Positions 9,065-17,475 of a DNA stretch of 34,266 nt are shown here, piece by piece. The stretch comes from Thermodesulfobacteriota bacterium. Its GTDB lineage: Bacteria; Desulfobacterota; WTBG01; CAIYCZ01; CAIRTM01. How positions within the stretch are numbered: position 1 is the stretch's first letter; each line of letters begins with the position of its first letter. The notes beneath the pieces are model-generated. The model saw only the letters and a program-made list of their open reading frames with translations, searched no databases and was not told the origin of the DNA. The position numbers were made by a program, and so were the translations under genes. The stretch covers positions 1-34,266 of the forward strand of contig JANQGV010000053.1 of NCBI GenBank assembly GCA_028282925.1, given 5' to 3'.

Positions 9065-9805
9065 CTACGGAGCAATCTGTTCATCGGTTTTACCGAATCG
9101 ACGCCGGCGTGTTTGGTAATCCACAAGAGCCTGATACAGGTGATCCCTGGAAAAATCAGGCCACAGAACATCGGTTACATATATTTCCGTATACGCTATC
9201 TGCCACAAAAGGAAATTGCTCACACGCATTTCACCACTGGTCCGGATCAACAGGTCCGGATCAGGAAGATCGGCGGTATCGAGAAACCCGGAAAAGGTCT
9301 GCTCGTCTATATCGGCCGTGGCAAGTGCACCCTGCCGGACCTTGTCCGCAATGTCGGCCACAGCCCGCAGGATTTCATCCCGGCCGCTGTAGCTCAGGGC
9401 AACATTCAGCACCATTCCGCTGTTGTTTTTTGTTTTTTCCACACCTTCCTGCAATACCTTTAATACGTCTTCAGGGAGGTTTTCCAGCGCACCGATTGCC
9501 TGAACCCGTATATTTTTTTCGTGCAGCTCATTTATTTCAGCCCGGATGTAGCGTTTCAGCAACGCCATTAATGCTTTCACCTCCGCCCTGGGTCTGTTCC
9601 AGTTTTCGGTTGAGAAGGCATACAGGGTAAGAGCCTCGACCCCAAGGTCGTTACACTCCCTGACAACGGTACGCACCGATTCCATACCGCGACGGTGGCC
9701 CATAATCCTCTCCAGGGAGCGTTTTTTAGCCCACCTACCGTTACCGTCCATGATAATTGCTATATGCCGGGGAAGTTTTTCCTTTATCAGCTTTGTGGAA
9801 TCCAT
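9065..9805 (-). CDS. uppS: Undecaprenyl diphosphate synthase
   Basis: This cis-prenyltransferase builds the C55 lipid carrier for peptidoglycan and other envelope polymers. The 246-residue protein has the substrate motif IAIIMDGNGRWAKKR near residue 20 with the catalytic Asp, GHRRGMESVR, the LTLYAFSTENW segment and the C-terminal DLLIRTSGEMRVSNFLLWQ. Length is normal (about 250). A 215-base gap separates it from the ferredoxin gene upstream, so it may have its own promoter. Confidence 0.96.
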   Translation of the reverse strand: MDSTKLIKEKLPRHIAIIMDGNGRWAKKRSLERIMGHRRGMESVRTVVRECNDLGVEALTLYAFSTENWNRPRAEVKALMALLKRYIRAEINELHEKNIRVQAIGALENLPEDVLKVLQEGVEKTKNNSGMVLNVALSYSGRDEILRAVADIADKVRQGALATADIDEQTFSGFLDTADLPDPDLLIRTSGEMRVSNFLLWQIAYTEIYVTDVLWPDFSRDHLYQALVDYQTRRRRFGKTDEQIAP

Positions 9806-9981
9806 TTACTCATCCAGACGACAGAATTGTTAGTAAGTGATGAAAATATCATAAAAAAAATGTGAACACAAGTCCAATCTGAGAATGCGAAACCCGGGTA
9901 AGAGGGGTCTATATAAGGGGGATGATTACCGTTACAGCCTGGCCTGTACGGATATACATTCATATACGAGGGAAGGTTGGT

Positions 9982-10007
9982 CTGTGCCGGACATACATCC
10001 GGCACAG
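9982..10007 (-). terminator. Hairpin after the ferredoxin gene
   Basis: CTGTGCCGGA at 9982-9991 and TCCGGCACAG at 9998-10007 form a perfect 10-base-pair stem with loop CATACA. It starts 13 bases after the ferredoxin stop. On the minus strand it is followed by ACCAACC rather than a U-run, so it is either a weak terminator or an mRNA 3'-end stabiliser that separates the ferredoxin transcript from uppS. The rest of 9806-10020 shows nothing I can assign. Confidence 0.45.
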
Positions 10008-10020
10008 TTTCTGCGCTTGT

Positions 10021-10191
10021 TTATTCTTCTACAATCGCTTCGGTCGGGCACACATCGGTACACGTGCCGCATTCGGTACATTTATCCTTGTCGATCCGGT
10101 ACGTATTGTCACCTTCCTGAATTGCATCGGCAGGGCACTCTTCTGCACAGGTTCCACATGACACACACTCGTCGTTAATTGTATAGGCCAT
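10021..10191 (-). CDS. 2[4Fe-4S] ferredoxin
   Basis: This is a 56-residue electron carrier, too short for many gene callers. It has two complete cluster motifs: CVSCGTCAEECP near residues 9-20 and CTECGTCTDVCP near 38-49, each CxxCxxCxxxCP, as in clostridial-type bacterial ferredoxins. The start at 10191 (MAYTINDEC) has an excellent AAAGGAGGTGA ribosome binding site. It lies inside the rpsB-frr-uppS cluster, 34 bases after frr, which is not a usual place for it. A strong site and a following hairpin suggest high expression. It is a candidate electron donor for reductases elsewhere, but the sequence names no partner. Confidence 0.92.
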   Translation of the reverse strand: MAYTINDECVSCGTCAEECPADAIQEGDNTYRIDKDKCTECGTCTDVCPTEAIVEE

Positions 10192-10225
10192 AGTAGTCAC
10201 CTCCTTTAATAAAAGAAACCTTTCG

Positions 10226-10789
10226 TTAAAACTCTAGGATTTCCTCTTCTTTACTCGACGTCAATTCATCGCACTTTTTGATATACTCGTCCGTAACCTT
10301 CTGGACTTCCTCCTGGGCTTTGAAGAGATCATCCTCTGAAAACTCATTACTTTTGTCGTTTTTCATGTTTTTCAGGTCTTCGTTTGTTTTCCTCCGGTGA
10401 TTCCGGATTGACACGCGGCAGGTTTCGGCCATTTTTTTAACCAGTTTAACCAGTTCTTTCCTGCGCTCCTCGGTCAAAGGGGGAATAGAAACCCTGATGA
10501 TCTTACCGTCATTATTGGGAGTGAGCCCCAGATCGGCCCTCAAAATGGCTTTTTCAATTTCTTTTAAAATCTGGGCATCCCAGGGCTGGATGGTAATCAG
10601 GCGCGCATCGGGCACCGCCAGCGTTGCAAGCTGGTTCAGCGGAGTAGGAGTTCCGTAATAGTCTACCCGAATGCCGTCAAGCAAAGAGGAAGAAGCCCGC
10701 CCTGTTCGGACCTTGCTGAATTCTTTTTCAAGGGATTCAATACTTTTATCCATCTCTTGTTTCAGTGAACTCACATATTCCTTTTCCAT
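10226..10789 (-). CDS. frr: Ribosome recycling factor
   Basis: With EF-G it splits post-termination ribosomes. The 187 residues match the standard RRF length, with [20 protein letters not shown] early and the conserved [17 protein letters not shown] and [12 protein letters not shown] helices later. The start has GAGGG 6 bases upstream, and only 3 bases separate it from the pyrH stop, so the pair is surely co-transcribed. Confidence 0.97.
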   Translation of the reverse strand: MEKEYVSSLKQEMDKSIESLEKEFSKVRTGRASSSLLDGIRVDYYGTPTPLNQLATLAVPDARLITIQPWDAQILKEIEKAILRADLGLTPNNDGKIIRVSIPPLTEERRKELVKLVKKMAETCRVSIRNHRRKTNEDLKNMKNDKSNEFSEDDLFKAQEEVQKVTDEYIKKCDELTSSKEEEILEF

Positions 10790-10792
10790 AGC

Positions 10793-11542
<750 letters not shown>

Positions 11543-11561
11543 TTATGCGTTTACGTATGTT

Positions 11562-12158
11562 TTAGGATTCACCCAGTTTGAAACGGGCAAAACGTCCGAT
11601 GCTGATATTTTCGCCGAACTTTGCGATGCCGCTTTTAACAAAATCCTTGATTTTTACTTTGTCGTCTTTCACATAGGCCTGTTCCAGCAGACATGCTTCC
11701 TGGTAGAACTTGTTGATCCTCCCCTCAACGATCTTTTCGATCACCTTTTCGGGCTTGTTTTCGTTCTGGGCCTGGGTTGCCAGAATTTTGCGCTCTTCTT
11801 CGAGCACCTCTTCAGGCACATCTTCTTTTGCCAGGTAACGCGGGCTGGCCGCGGCAATATGCATTGCTATGTCTTTTGCAAATTCGCCGAACTCAGGTCC
11901 CTTGGCCACAAAGTCGGTTTCACAGTTTACTTCCACGATAACGCCCAGCTTGTCACCCGGGTGAATATAGGAAACAACTTTACCGTCTTTGGTGTCTCGT
12001 CCTGATTTTTTACTTGCAGAAGCAATTCCCTTCTCACGAAGATAGGTTACCGCCTTGTCGAGATCACAATCACACTTTTCCAGCGCCTCTTTACAGTCCA
12101 TCATACCGGCACCGGTTTTATCACGTAATTCTTTAACTGTTTTTGCATCAACTGCCAT
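11562..12158 (-). CDS. tsf: Elongation factor Ts
   Basis: It is the nucleotide exchange factor for EF-Tu. The 198-residue protein opens with VKELRDKTGAGMMDCKEAL and has the VNCETDFVA contact region. It is a short EF-Ts, as in many non-proteobacterial phyla; E. coli EF-Ts has 283 residues. The start at 12158 (MAVDAKTV) has GGAGG about 12 bases upstream. A TTG at 12170 would lie directly against that site and is less likely. It is 30 bases after rpsB. Confidence 0.96.
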   Translation of the reverse strand: MAVDAKTVKELRDKTGAGMMDCKEALEKCDCDLDKAVTYLREKGIASASKKSGRDTKDGKVVSYIHPGDKLGVIVEVNCETDFVAKGPEFGEFAKDIAMHIAAASPRYLAKEDVPEEVLEEERKILATQAQNENKPEKVIEKIVEGRINKFYQEACLLEQAYVKDDKVKIKDFVKSGIAKFGENISIGRFARFKLGES

Positions 12159-12188
12159 GATATTATTCAACCTCCTATTTCGCTTGTA

Positions 12189-12950
12189 TTACTCAGAAGC
12201 CTCTTCAACAACTTCTTTGGCTTCCTGAGCTGCTTTTACAGCTTCCTGTTCAATACGCTCCTGACGTTTACGATCGCCTTCGGCACAGGCGTCGGCAATG
12301 CGCGAACTGAATAACCTGATGGCCCGGATGGCATCATCATTTGCAGGAATAACATAATCAATATTGTCCGGGTCTGAATTGGTATCAACAAGAGCGATCA
12401 CCGGGATACCCAGCTTGTTGGCCTCTGCCAGGGCAATTTTTTCCTTTTTGGGATCGACAATAAATATGGCATCGGGGATGTCACGCAAATCCCGAATACC
12501 GTTAAAAACAAAATTCAGTTTGGTGATTTCACGCTCGAAGCCGAGGGCCTCTTTTTTCTTGAAGTTCTCAAAGCTTCCGTCATCGCGCATTTGTTCGAGA
12601 TCCTTCATCCGGTCGATACTCTTTTTGATGGTCTGAAAGTTGGTCATAAAACCACCCAGCCACCGGTTTGTCACATAGTACATACCGGCACGTTCGGCCT
12701 CTTCCTGGATGGCATCCTGGGCCTGACGTTTTGTTCCCACGAACAGCACTTTGCCGCCGTCGGCAACGGTGTCGGTAATAAATTCGTAGGCCTCTTTAAA
12801 AAGCACCACGGTTTTCTGCAGGTCGATAATATGAATACCGTTGCGGGCACCGAAAATATACTGTTTCATTTTCGGATTCCATTTACTGGTTTGATGACCG
12901 AAGTGAACGCCTGCCTCGAGAAGTTGTTTCATGTTGATAATTGAAGCCAC
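12189..12950 (-). CDS. rpsB: 30S ribosomal protein S2
   Basis: This primary structural protein of the small subunit has 253 residues with [19 protein letters not shown], the [15 protein letters not shown] segment and [14 protein letters not shown]. The start is a GTG at 12950 with a near-perfect AAAGGAGGTAGA site upstream. The next ATG is 7 codons inside, at MKQLLEAG. It is the first gene of the rpsB-tsf-pyrH-frr transcript. The long upstream region probably contains its promoter and an autoregulatory leader. Confidence 0.97.
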   Translation of the reverse strand: MASIINMKQLLEAGVHFGHQTSKWNPKMKQYIFGARNGIHIIDLQKTVVLFKEAYEFITDTVADGGKVLFVGTKRQAQDAIQEEAERAGMYYVTNRWLGGFMTNFQTIKKSIDRMKDLEQMRDDGSFENFKKKEALGFEREITKLNFVFNGIRDLRDIPDAIFIVDPKKEKIALAEANKLGIPVIALVDTNSDPDNIDYVIPANDDAIRAIRLFSSRIADACAEGDRKRQERIEQEAVKAAQEAKEVVEEASE

Positions 12951-13434
12951 AATCTACCTCCTTTACGTTGCAGCATGCCCGGTTTATCACGTTCAGATAA
13001 CTGCGCGACAGGACTTCGCTTTGCGTAAGCCTTTCCCGCAGCATGCCGTTTTAAGGGTTTAACAATTAAAATAAATTTGTTTTCCGCTCCGTTTGCGGAC
13101 TTTGCACACCTTCATCTTTTTATATAAAAGTAAAAGGTATACAAATTAAATTACTTTTTTTATCATATTACGTTGCAACCTGCAAGATAAATCAGCGGAA
13201 CAATTAAAAATTACATGCATTTTTCGAAAACCGGTGCTGTGCATTCTTTTGCACACATACATATACTCGACATGATGGACGAAAAGACTGCGGACCAGGC
13301 AGTGTTCATCATGTTTAAATGATTAAAATTAAATAATATTTAAATAATTACGCTTAAAAAAAGAGCATATTTTACATCATAACAGGAGGCATGTCCCACA
13401 GAAAAAGTGGGGATGCAGTCCGGCAACTTCCCGA
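12951..13434 (-). other. rpsB upstream/leader region
   Basis: About 480 bases without a convincing gene lie upstream of rpsB. The 10-base sequence GCAGCATGCC occurs twice, at 12970-12979 and 13038-13047, 68 bases apart. On the minus (RNA) strand this reads GGCATGCTGC in both places, as could be expected for an S2 leader element. A small stem TCCGC/GCGGA lies near 13085-13101. The stretch 13105-13380 is AT-rich and is the likely promoter area, but I could not pick one -35/-10 pair with confidence. CCCAC/GTGGG at 13395-13411 forms a further hairpin. Confidence 0.35.
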
Positions 13435-13459
13435 GCCCGAATCAAGCGAGGATTCGGGC
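13435..13459 (-). terminator. Hairpin abutting a stop codon
   Basis: GCCCGAATC at 13435-13443 and GATTCGGGC at 13451-13459 form a perfect 9-base-pair stem with a 7-base loop, starting on the base after the TAG of the gene ending at 13460. No U-tract follows on the minus strand, so it may act as an mRNA 3' end or with the second hairpin at 13395-13411. Confidence 0.45.
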
Positions 13460-13876
13460 CTAGGGTTCCTGTGTCAGCCAGGCAAGGGCTTCGTCTGGAG
13501 AGTAAAAGACATTGGATGAACTGTGGACGGCATCGGCATCGAGCATGCTGTACATCCGTGCCAGTGCAAAAGCGAGTGCGTCGGACACCACAAAAGCACA
13601 GCGGCCGTTGCCGAGCTTTTTGCCGTGTTTTTTTGAATTGAGCACTATGAATTCAATATCTTTGCGGTTTAACGACATGCCGTCCAGCCCTCTGTGATCC
13701 ACAAGCTGTTTGGTCCCCGGTATCCATTCCGGTGATTCCACCAGGGCAGACATGAGCTTGTCGAATCCGCGCACCGTGGCCGTACCAAAAGTCCTGATCG
13801 AGACATACCAGGGCATATGGTCAAAATCAATCTCATAGGTCATTACTGCACCCATTGGGCTGCTCTGTCCTTCCAT
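13460..13876 (-). CDS. STAS/SEC14-like (SpoIIAA-like) domain protein
   Basis: This 138-residue soluble protein has no signal peptide. Its pattern resembles the short SpoIIAA-like/SEC14-type domains found in many environmental bacteria: an initial strand with HMPWYVSIRTFGT, a central QLVDHRGLDGM strand-loop, FVVSDALAFALARMYSML and a final FYSPDEALAWL helix. I see this as fold-level likeness, not proof. It may be a small sensory or scaffold domain. The start at 13876 has AGGTGG 8 bases upstream. GTG codons slightly upstream or the ATG at 13843 (MTYEIDFD) are alternatives. It stands alone, divergent from the lipoprotein gene and convergent with nothing. Confidence 0.6.
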   Translation of the reverse strand: MEGQSSPMGAVMTYEIDFDHMPWYVSIRTFGTATVRGFDKLMSALVESPEWIPGTKQLVDHRGLDGMSLNRKDIEFIVLNSKKHGKKLGNGRCAFVVSDALAFALARMYSMLDADAVHSSSNVFYSPDEALAWLTQEP

Positions 13877-14353
13877 TGAACACACCACCTCACTTCATGT
13901 AACACGTTATACAAAACCGCCGGGCACAATAGTGCTGTATACATATCAAACGGAACATACACCAAAGGAACCAATGCAAGCGGCGGTACAACTATACATA
14001 TGGTAATTGCTTTTTAGTAGTATCGGAAGCACCTAAAGAAACATAACCACCGATGAGTATTTTTATCCATAAGGCTCCCATTTTAAATTCTTTAAATTCT
14101 TTAAATTTTATTGCATTTTTTTGCATAGTATTACAAAAAAATGTCATACACAGGCTGCACGTTTCATCGCGCCCGTTGAAACGGACTAAAAAAAACCATA
14201 GGTCGATCCACTGCGTCATGCTATAAGCATCAAAAGGCATGCACCATTTTCAGCATACAACGGGCCCGGGGGCGTAAACAAAACACCCGTATTTAAAAGA
14301 AACTGCCGCACATCAAAGCAATACATACAATACTTCAAAAGGGGGTACCACTC
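13877..14353. other. Divergent intergenic region with tandem TTTAAATTC
   Basis: This region lies between two divergent genes and should hold both promoters. At about 14083-14109 the 9-mer TTTAAATTC is repeated nearly three times in tandem. A minus-strand open frame at 13992-14240 covers this but has poor composition and no ribosome binding site, and I reject it. The lipoprotein gene at the right end has AAGGGGG 8 bases before its ATG. Confidence 0.3.
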
Positions 14354-15700
14354 ATGCAGACAAAAACCGCTACACTTTTACGCACAAACATCAGCCGGTT
14401 CTTTATCAGCCTTTTTTGTTTTCTTATACTGACAATCACGGCTTGCGACGACCTGGACTCACCGGACAACGGCACCGATAACGGCACCACCAACTGGCCC
14501 GAAGAAGCCCAGACCTATGATGTTACCGTAAAGGATGATGTTGTCTCAATTGAAGAGGATCTGCTGGAAACATACCTTGTGCAGGATGGCTCTTCAGGCG
14601 ATAACGGCACCTACCGCTTCGCAAACCCTCCGGCGGAACTTGCAGCTCTTACCGCCGGACAAAAGACCATCCTCGCCGGACTCGATATTGTAACAATCGA
14701 CAGTGTTTCCTGGGACGGAGACGACCTGGTTCTCGAAACCTCACCGGCAGAACTGACCGATGTGATCAAAGATGGTGAAATCTACTGGAGTCGGGCGGTT
14801 GAGATGGTGGAGTCGGAAGAGGCCGGCCTGCAAAGTGGTCCACTCTATGCCCGCATCATCAAACCCCAGACAACGGTAAAGTTCAACGGCGTTATCGGAC
14901 AGTTCGAAGTACAATATTCCCTGCTTGCCAAAAACAACGCAACCGACATAGAGATGGTCGCCAAAATCATAGCGGCCCCCGGCGCCAAGTTTACCGTTGC
15001 CTCCAAGGGAACCGTGGGTCAGTTCCACTCCGAAGGAACCATAACCATTGAAGAAGGCAAAATCACCTACCTGGAATACATCGTCCGGGACCTGGACCTG
15101 AAAATGGACATCCAATTCGGCGGCGTTGAAACCGGCAAAGATGAAGACATGTTCAAACTGCCCCTGACCCTGCGCATCCCGACCCCCATCGGTCCGCTGC
15201 CTACCTGGATCGGCATTGGAGGCACGGTTGAATTCAAGTCGACCCTGGTAGACAACACCTCAACCACCGGCACGGCCAGGGTTGAGGCCCATGGAACATT
15301 CGGCATTCGCAGTGTAAACGGAGACATAACCCTGCTGACCGGATCGAATAACCGGGCCGATGTCTCATTCGGCGGTGAAACCAAAGCGGTTTCCACCATC
15401 ACTTCGGGGCTGGGCATTGTGCTTGAGTTTCCAAAAATCTCCTTCGGTGTCGGTCTGTCATCGCTTTCCGGTGCAGTATACACCTCCATGAAAAATGAGG
15501 TACTCACGAATTTCGAAGCCGAATACAGTGTGGCCGGTCCGGTTCCGGTTCTCACCGGCAGTTGCTATACCGGCAACATCAATACCGGGTTCTATGTGGG
15601 CGCTGAAACGCTCTTTTTCGGTCTCGGGGCCTTAAAACATGAAGGTGCGGTGTGGGTACAGGTCAAGGAACTGTTTAAAGAAGGGGATGCCTGCAAATAA
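14354..15700 (+). CDS. Large lipoprotein of unknown function
   Basis: The 448-residue protein has an Arg-containing n-region, a hydrophobic stretch FFISLFCFLILTITA and Cys31 (lipobox ITAC), so it should be lipidated and attached to the inner or outer membrane. After a short Asp/Asn/Gly-rich linker (DNGTDNGTTN) the rest is rich in Gly, Thr, Val and alternating hydrophobic residues, which suggests an extended beta-sheet protein or beta-helix. It has only two other cysteines, near the C-terminus (SCYTG and DACK). I recognise no family. The start is supported by an AAGGGGG site. A strong terminator lies downstream at 15865-15888, so it is probably monocistronic. Confidence 0.8.
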   Translation: MQTKTATLLRTNISRFFISLFCFLILTITACDDLDSPDNGTDNGTTNWPEEAQTYDVTVKDDVVSIEEDLLETYLVQDGSSGDNGTYRFANPPAELAALTAGQKTILAGLDIVTIDSVSWDGDDLVLETSPAELTDVIKDGEIYWSRAVEMVESEEAGLQSGPLYARIIKPQTTVKFNGVIGQFEVQYSLLAKNNATDIEMVAKIIAAPGAKFTVASKGTVGQFHSEGTITIEEGKITYLEYIVRDLDLKMDIQFGGVETGKDEDMFKLPLTLRIPTPIGPLPTWIGIGGTVEFKSTLVDNTSTTGTARVEAHGTFGIRSVNGDITLLTGSNNRADVSFGGETKAVSTITSGLGIVLEFPKISFGVGLSSLSGAVYTSMKNEVLTNFEAEYSVAGPVPVLTGSCYTGNINTGFYVGAETLFFGLGALKHEGAVWVQVKELFKEGDACK

Positions 15701-15755
15701 ATTTCGGGCGACAGTAAAGTAACTATCCTCACCCATAGGGCGGGACAAGTTGCAG

Positions 15756-15812
15756 GCGCCCTTTCTTTCCCCCCTTTCTTTGGGGCGAACAAAGAAAGGG
15801 GGTAGAAGGCGC
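15756..15812. repeat. Long C/T-A/G inverted repeat downstream of the lipoprotein gene
   Basis: CCCCCTTTCTTTG at 15770-15782 and CAAAGAAAGGGGG at 15790-15802 form a perfect 13-base-pair stem with loop GGGCGAA. The pairing continues imperfectly outwards through GCGCC...TTCT and AGAAGGCGC. The polypurine/polypyrimidine arms look like a dispersed genomic hairpin repeat rather than a terminator, because no T-run follows. Confidence 0.5.
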
Positions 15813-15832
15813 GTAGCGTCTTATAAACATAT

Positions 15833-15888
15833 GCACCCCGAATCGCTAAAAGCTATTCGGGGTGCACGGCTCAAAGCCGTGGTTTTTT
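15833..15888 (+). terminator. Double-hairpin rho-independent terminator
   Basis: Two hairpins lie in tandem. The first is GCACCCCGAAT at 15833-15843 with ATTCGGGGTGC at 15855-15865. The second is CACGGC at 15865-15870 with GCCGTG at 15876-15881, followed at once by GTTTTTT at 15882-15888. The second has the classic stem plus T-run on the plus strand, so it ends the lipoprotein transcript about 165 bases after its stop codon. Confidence 0.85.
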
Positions 15889-15934
15889 AAATACAATACA
15901 TATCGCACAAAACGGGGATTATCCCAATCCCATC

Positions 15935-16492
15935 TTACACGCTGCTTCGCGGCAACTCCTGAACCAGCTTGTCATCCTTCCACAGGCCGTGCTGCACCGT
16001 ACCGTCGGGCAGGGTAAACGTGCCGTGTCCGTGACGTTTACCCTCCTTGAATTCGCCCATGTACTGCGATCCGTCTGCAAAAAAGGCGATACCGTTGCCG
16101 GAGCGATGATTATCCCTGAAATCGCCTTCGTATTTTCTGCCGTCGTCAAAGGTGAGGGTCCCATGGCCGTGCCGCTTGCCGGACTTGAACTCACCGGCAT
16201 AGGTTGCATCGTCGATCCTGAAAGTTCCAAACCCTTCCAGGAGGTCGTCGCGCCATTCACCCTCACACCTGCCGTTTTCAAAGGTGAGCACACCACGCCC
16301 GTTGCGTTTATCATCTCGAAACTCTCCGGTGTGGGTGGTGCCGTCGGCAAACGTGAGAGTCCCCTGTCCGTGCTTTTTGCCGTTCCTGAATTCACCGGTA
16401 TACTGCACGTCACCATAATCGAGGGTTCCCCTCCCGTGGGGTTTCCCGTTTTGCAAATCACCGGTATAGTTTTTTTCACTTTTGGAAGTCAT
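15935..16492 (-). CDS. MORN-repeat protein
   Basis: The 185-residue protein is almost wholly made of MORN repeats of about 23 residues: seven full units of the form YxGEFxxGKxHGxGTLTFxDG and a partial eighth. No signal peptide or other domain is present. In other proteins MORN repeats bind phospholipids or act as rigid scaffolds; the role of stand-alone bacterial ones is mostly unknown. The start at 16492 (MTSKSEKNY) has AGGGGGT about 9 bases upstream. The frame is open further upstream, but that part would be translated hairpin sequence. It is divergent from the PilZ gene. Confidence 0.85.
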   Translation of the reverse strand: MTSKSEKNYTGDLQNGKPHGRGTLDYGDVQYTGEFRNGKKHGQGTLTFADGTTHTGEFRDDKRNGRGVLTFENGRCEGEWRDDLLEGFGTFRIDDATYAGEFKSGKRHGHGTLTFDDGRKYEGDFRDNHRSGNGIAFFADGSQYMGEFKEGKRHGHGTFTLPDGTVQHGLWKDDKLVQELPRSSV

Positions 16493-16510
16493 AGCCCAAC
16501 ACCCCCTATT

Positions 16511-16541
16511 TTGCCGCCTTGCGCTTTTCGCAAGGCGGCAA
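16511..16541. other. Perfect 13-bp hairpin between divergent genes
   Basis: TTGCCGCCTTGCG at 16511-16523 and CGCAAGGCGGCAA at 16529-16541 pair perfectly around the loop CTTTT. On the minus strand it lies just before the ribosome binding site of the MORN gene, so it would be in that gene's 5' leader. On the plus strand a T7 run begins 6 bases after it. It could be a leader structure, an insulating terminator or a protein-binding palindrome. Confidence 0.5.
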
Positions 16542-16627
16542 ACACTGTTTTTTTCAGCCTGCACTTGAGATCAAAGGCATAACATGGTACATTTTTAATC
16601 AAATACAACAACAGCATGTGAGGCCGT

Positions 16628-17026
16628 ATGGAAGAGCGCAGAAAAAGCCAGCGGTTTCCGATTGCCCTGATCGGCAGATATTCCTGCGCCGGCGACTCCG
16701 AGGGCGAATGTGCGTTGATTGATATCAGCACCGAAGGAACCCGGATCAAATACCATGCCGACAGCACCTGGAATATCGGTGCGGTTGTTACCATGGCGAT
16801 AAAATTCCCCCCTCGCAATGAGTTGATTCAGGCTGCCTTTTCCGTAAAATGGAATGAAGAACTTGATGGAGAATCCACCTTTAACTATTCCGCCGGCGGA
16901 GCCCTGCAAATATCAAAACGGGCCGACAAAAAGCTGTTTCAGGAATACGTATCAAACATCTACAGCGTATACTCCCAGGACGATCAACCCACTTCCCTGG
17001 AAGATCTGATCAAAAGCCTGGAATGA
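16628..17026 (+). CDS. PilZ-domain protein (cyclic-di-GMP binding)
   Basis: The 132-residue single-domain protein has both PilZ ligand motifs: RxxxR near the start (RKSQR, residues 5-9) and DxSxxG (DISTEG) about 25 residues later, followed by the beta-barrel with TMAIKFPP and AAFSVKWNEE. It should bind c-di-GMP in the cytosol and pass the signal to a partner. GAGG lies 4 bases before the ATG. It stands alone on the plus strand. Together with the riboswitch at 31048-31138 it shows that this organism uses c-di-GMP. Confidence 0.88.
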   Translation: MEERRKSQRFPIALIGRYSCAGDSEGECALIDISTEGTRIKYHADSTWNIGAVVTMAIKFPPRNELIQAAFSVKWNEELDGESTFNYSAGGALQISKRADKKLFQEYVSNIYSVYSQDDQPTSLEDLIKSLE

Positions 17027-17052
17027 CAGGCCGGACACATCCCGGACCGGCA

Positions 17053-17403
17053 CTATTCATACTCTTTAGGCACCGCGCAGATCATTATCATGGACTCTGT
17101 AGCCGAGGTGTTGCGGTACCGGTGCTTTTCATCGGGCAGCACCAGGGCAAAATCACCTTTTTTCAACTCACGTTCTTCACCGTTTTCCTTAACAAGGGCA
17201 CCCCGCCCTTCAATGACATAGTTTAAATGCTCAAAGGGGTGGGTATGATACGGCGTATGTCCATCGGGGTCGATGGTAAACACCCGAAAACAGAATACCG
17301 GCGAACCATCCGTTCCGGAAATGGGCACCTGTTTGAAACAGTTTTTGGCGCCCTCAAGATCAACGGGCATTTTCTCAATTTCATCAAGTCCTGTTATTTT
17401 CAT
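17053..17403 (-). CDS. Single-domain cupin protein
   Basis: The 116-residue protein has a cupin motif 1 of the form GHTPYHTHPFEHLNYVIEGR (His-x-His, Glu) and motif 2 GDFALVLPDEKHRYRN with the third His. It is a likely small metal-binding beta-barrel. Stand-alone cupins of this type often sense or process small molecules, and the substrate cannot be told. The start at 17403 (MKITGLDEI) has AGGAGAG about 6 bases upstream. It is convergent with the PilZ gene, with 26 bases between the stops. Confidence 0.85.
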   Translation of the reverse strand: MKITGLDEIEKMPVDLEGAKNCFKQVPISGTDGSPVFCFRVFTIDPDGHTPYHTHPFEHLNYVIEGRGALVKENGEERELKKGDFALVLPDEKHRYRNTSATESMIMICAVPKEYE

Positions 17404-17475
17404 AAACGCTCTCCTGTCGTACAGGTCCGGTCCGACACAACAACTCATTTGAGGGGCATTACGAAGCCTGCATGT

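Noticed and set aside
13381-13459. Plus-strand sequence resembling a GEMM riboswitch (GGCATGT, CCCAC/GTGGG stem with GAAAAA loop, GGGGATGCA)
   Set aside because: The core GACGCAAAGC and the closing P1 are not there, and no gene follows on the plus strand within the needed distance. It lies downstream of a minus-strand stop, so simple 3' hairpins are the better reading.
13992-14240. Minus-strand open frame of 82 codons
   Set aside because: No ribosome binding site, odd composition and it spans the tandem TTTAAATTC repeat in a divergent promoter region.
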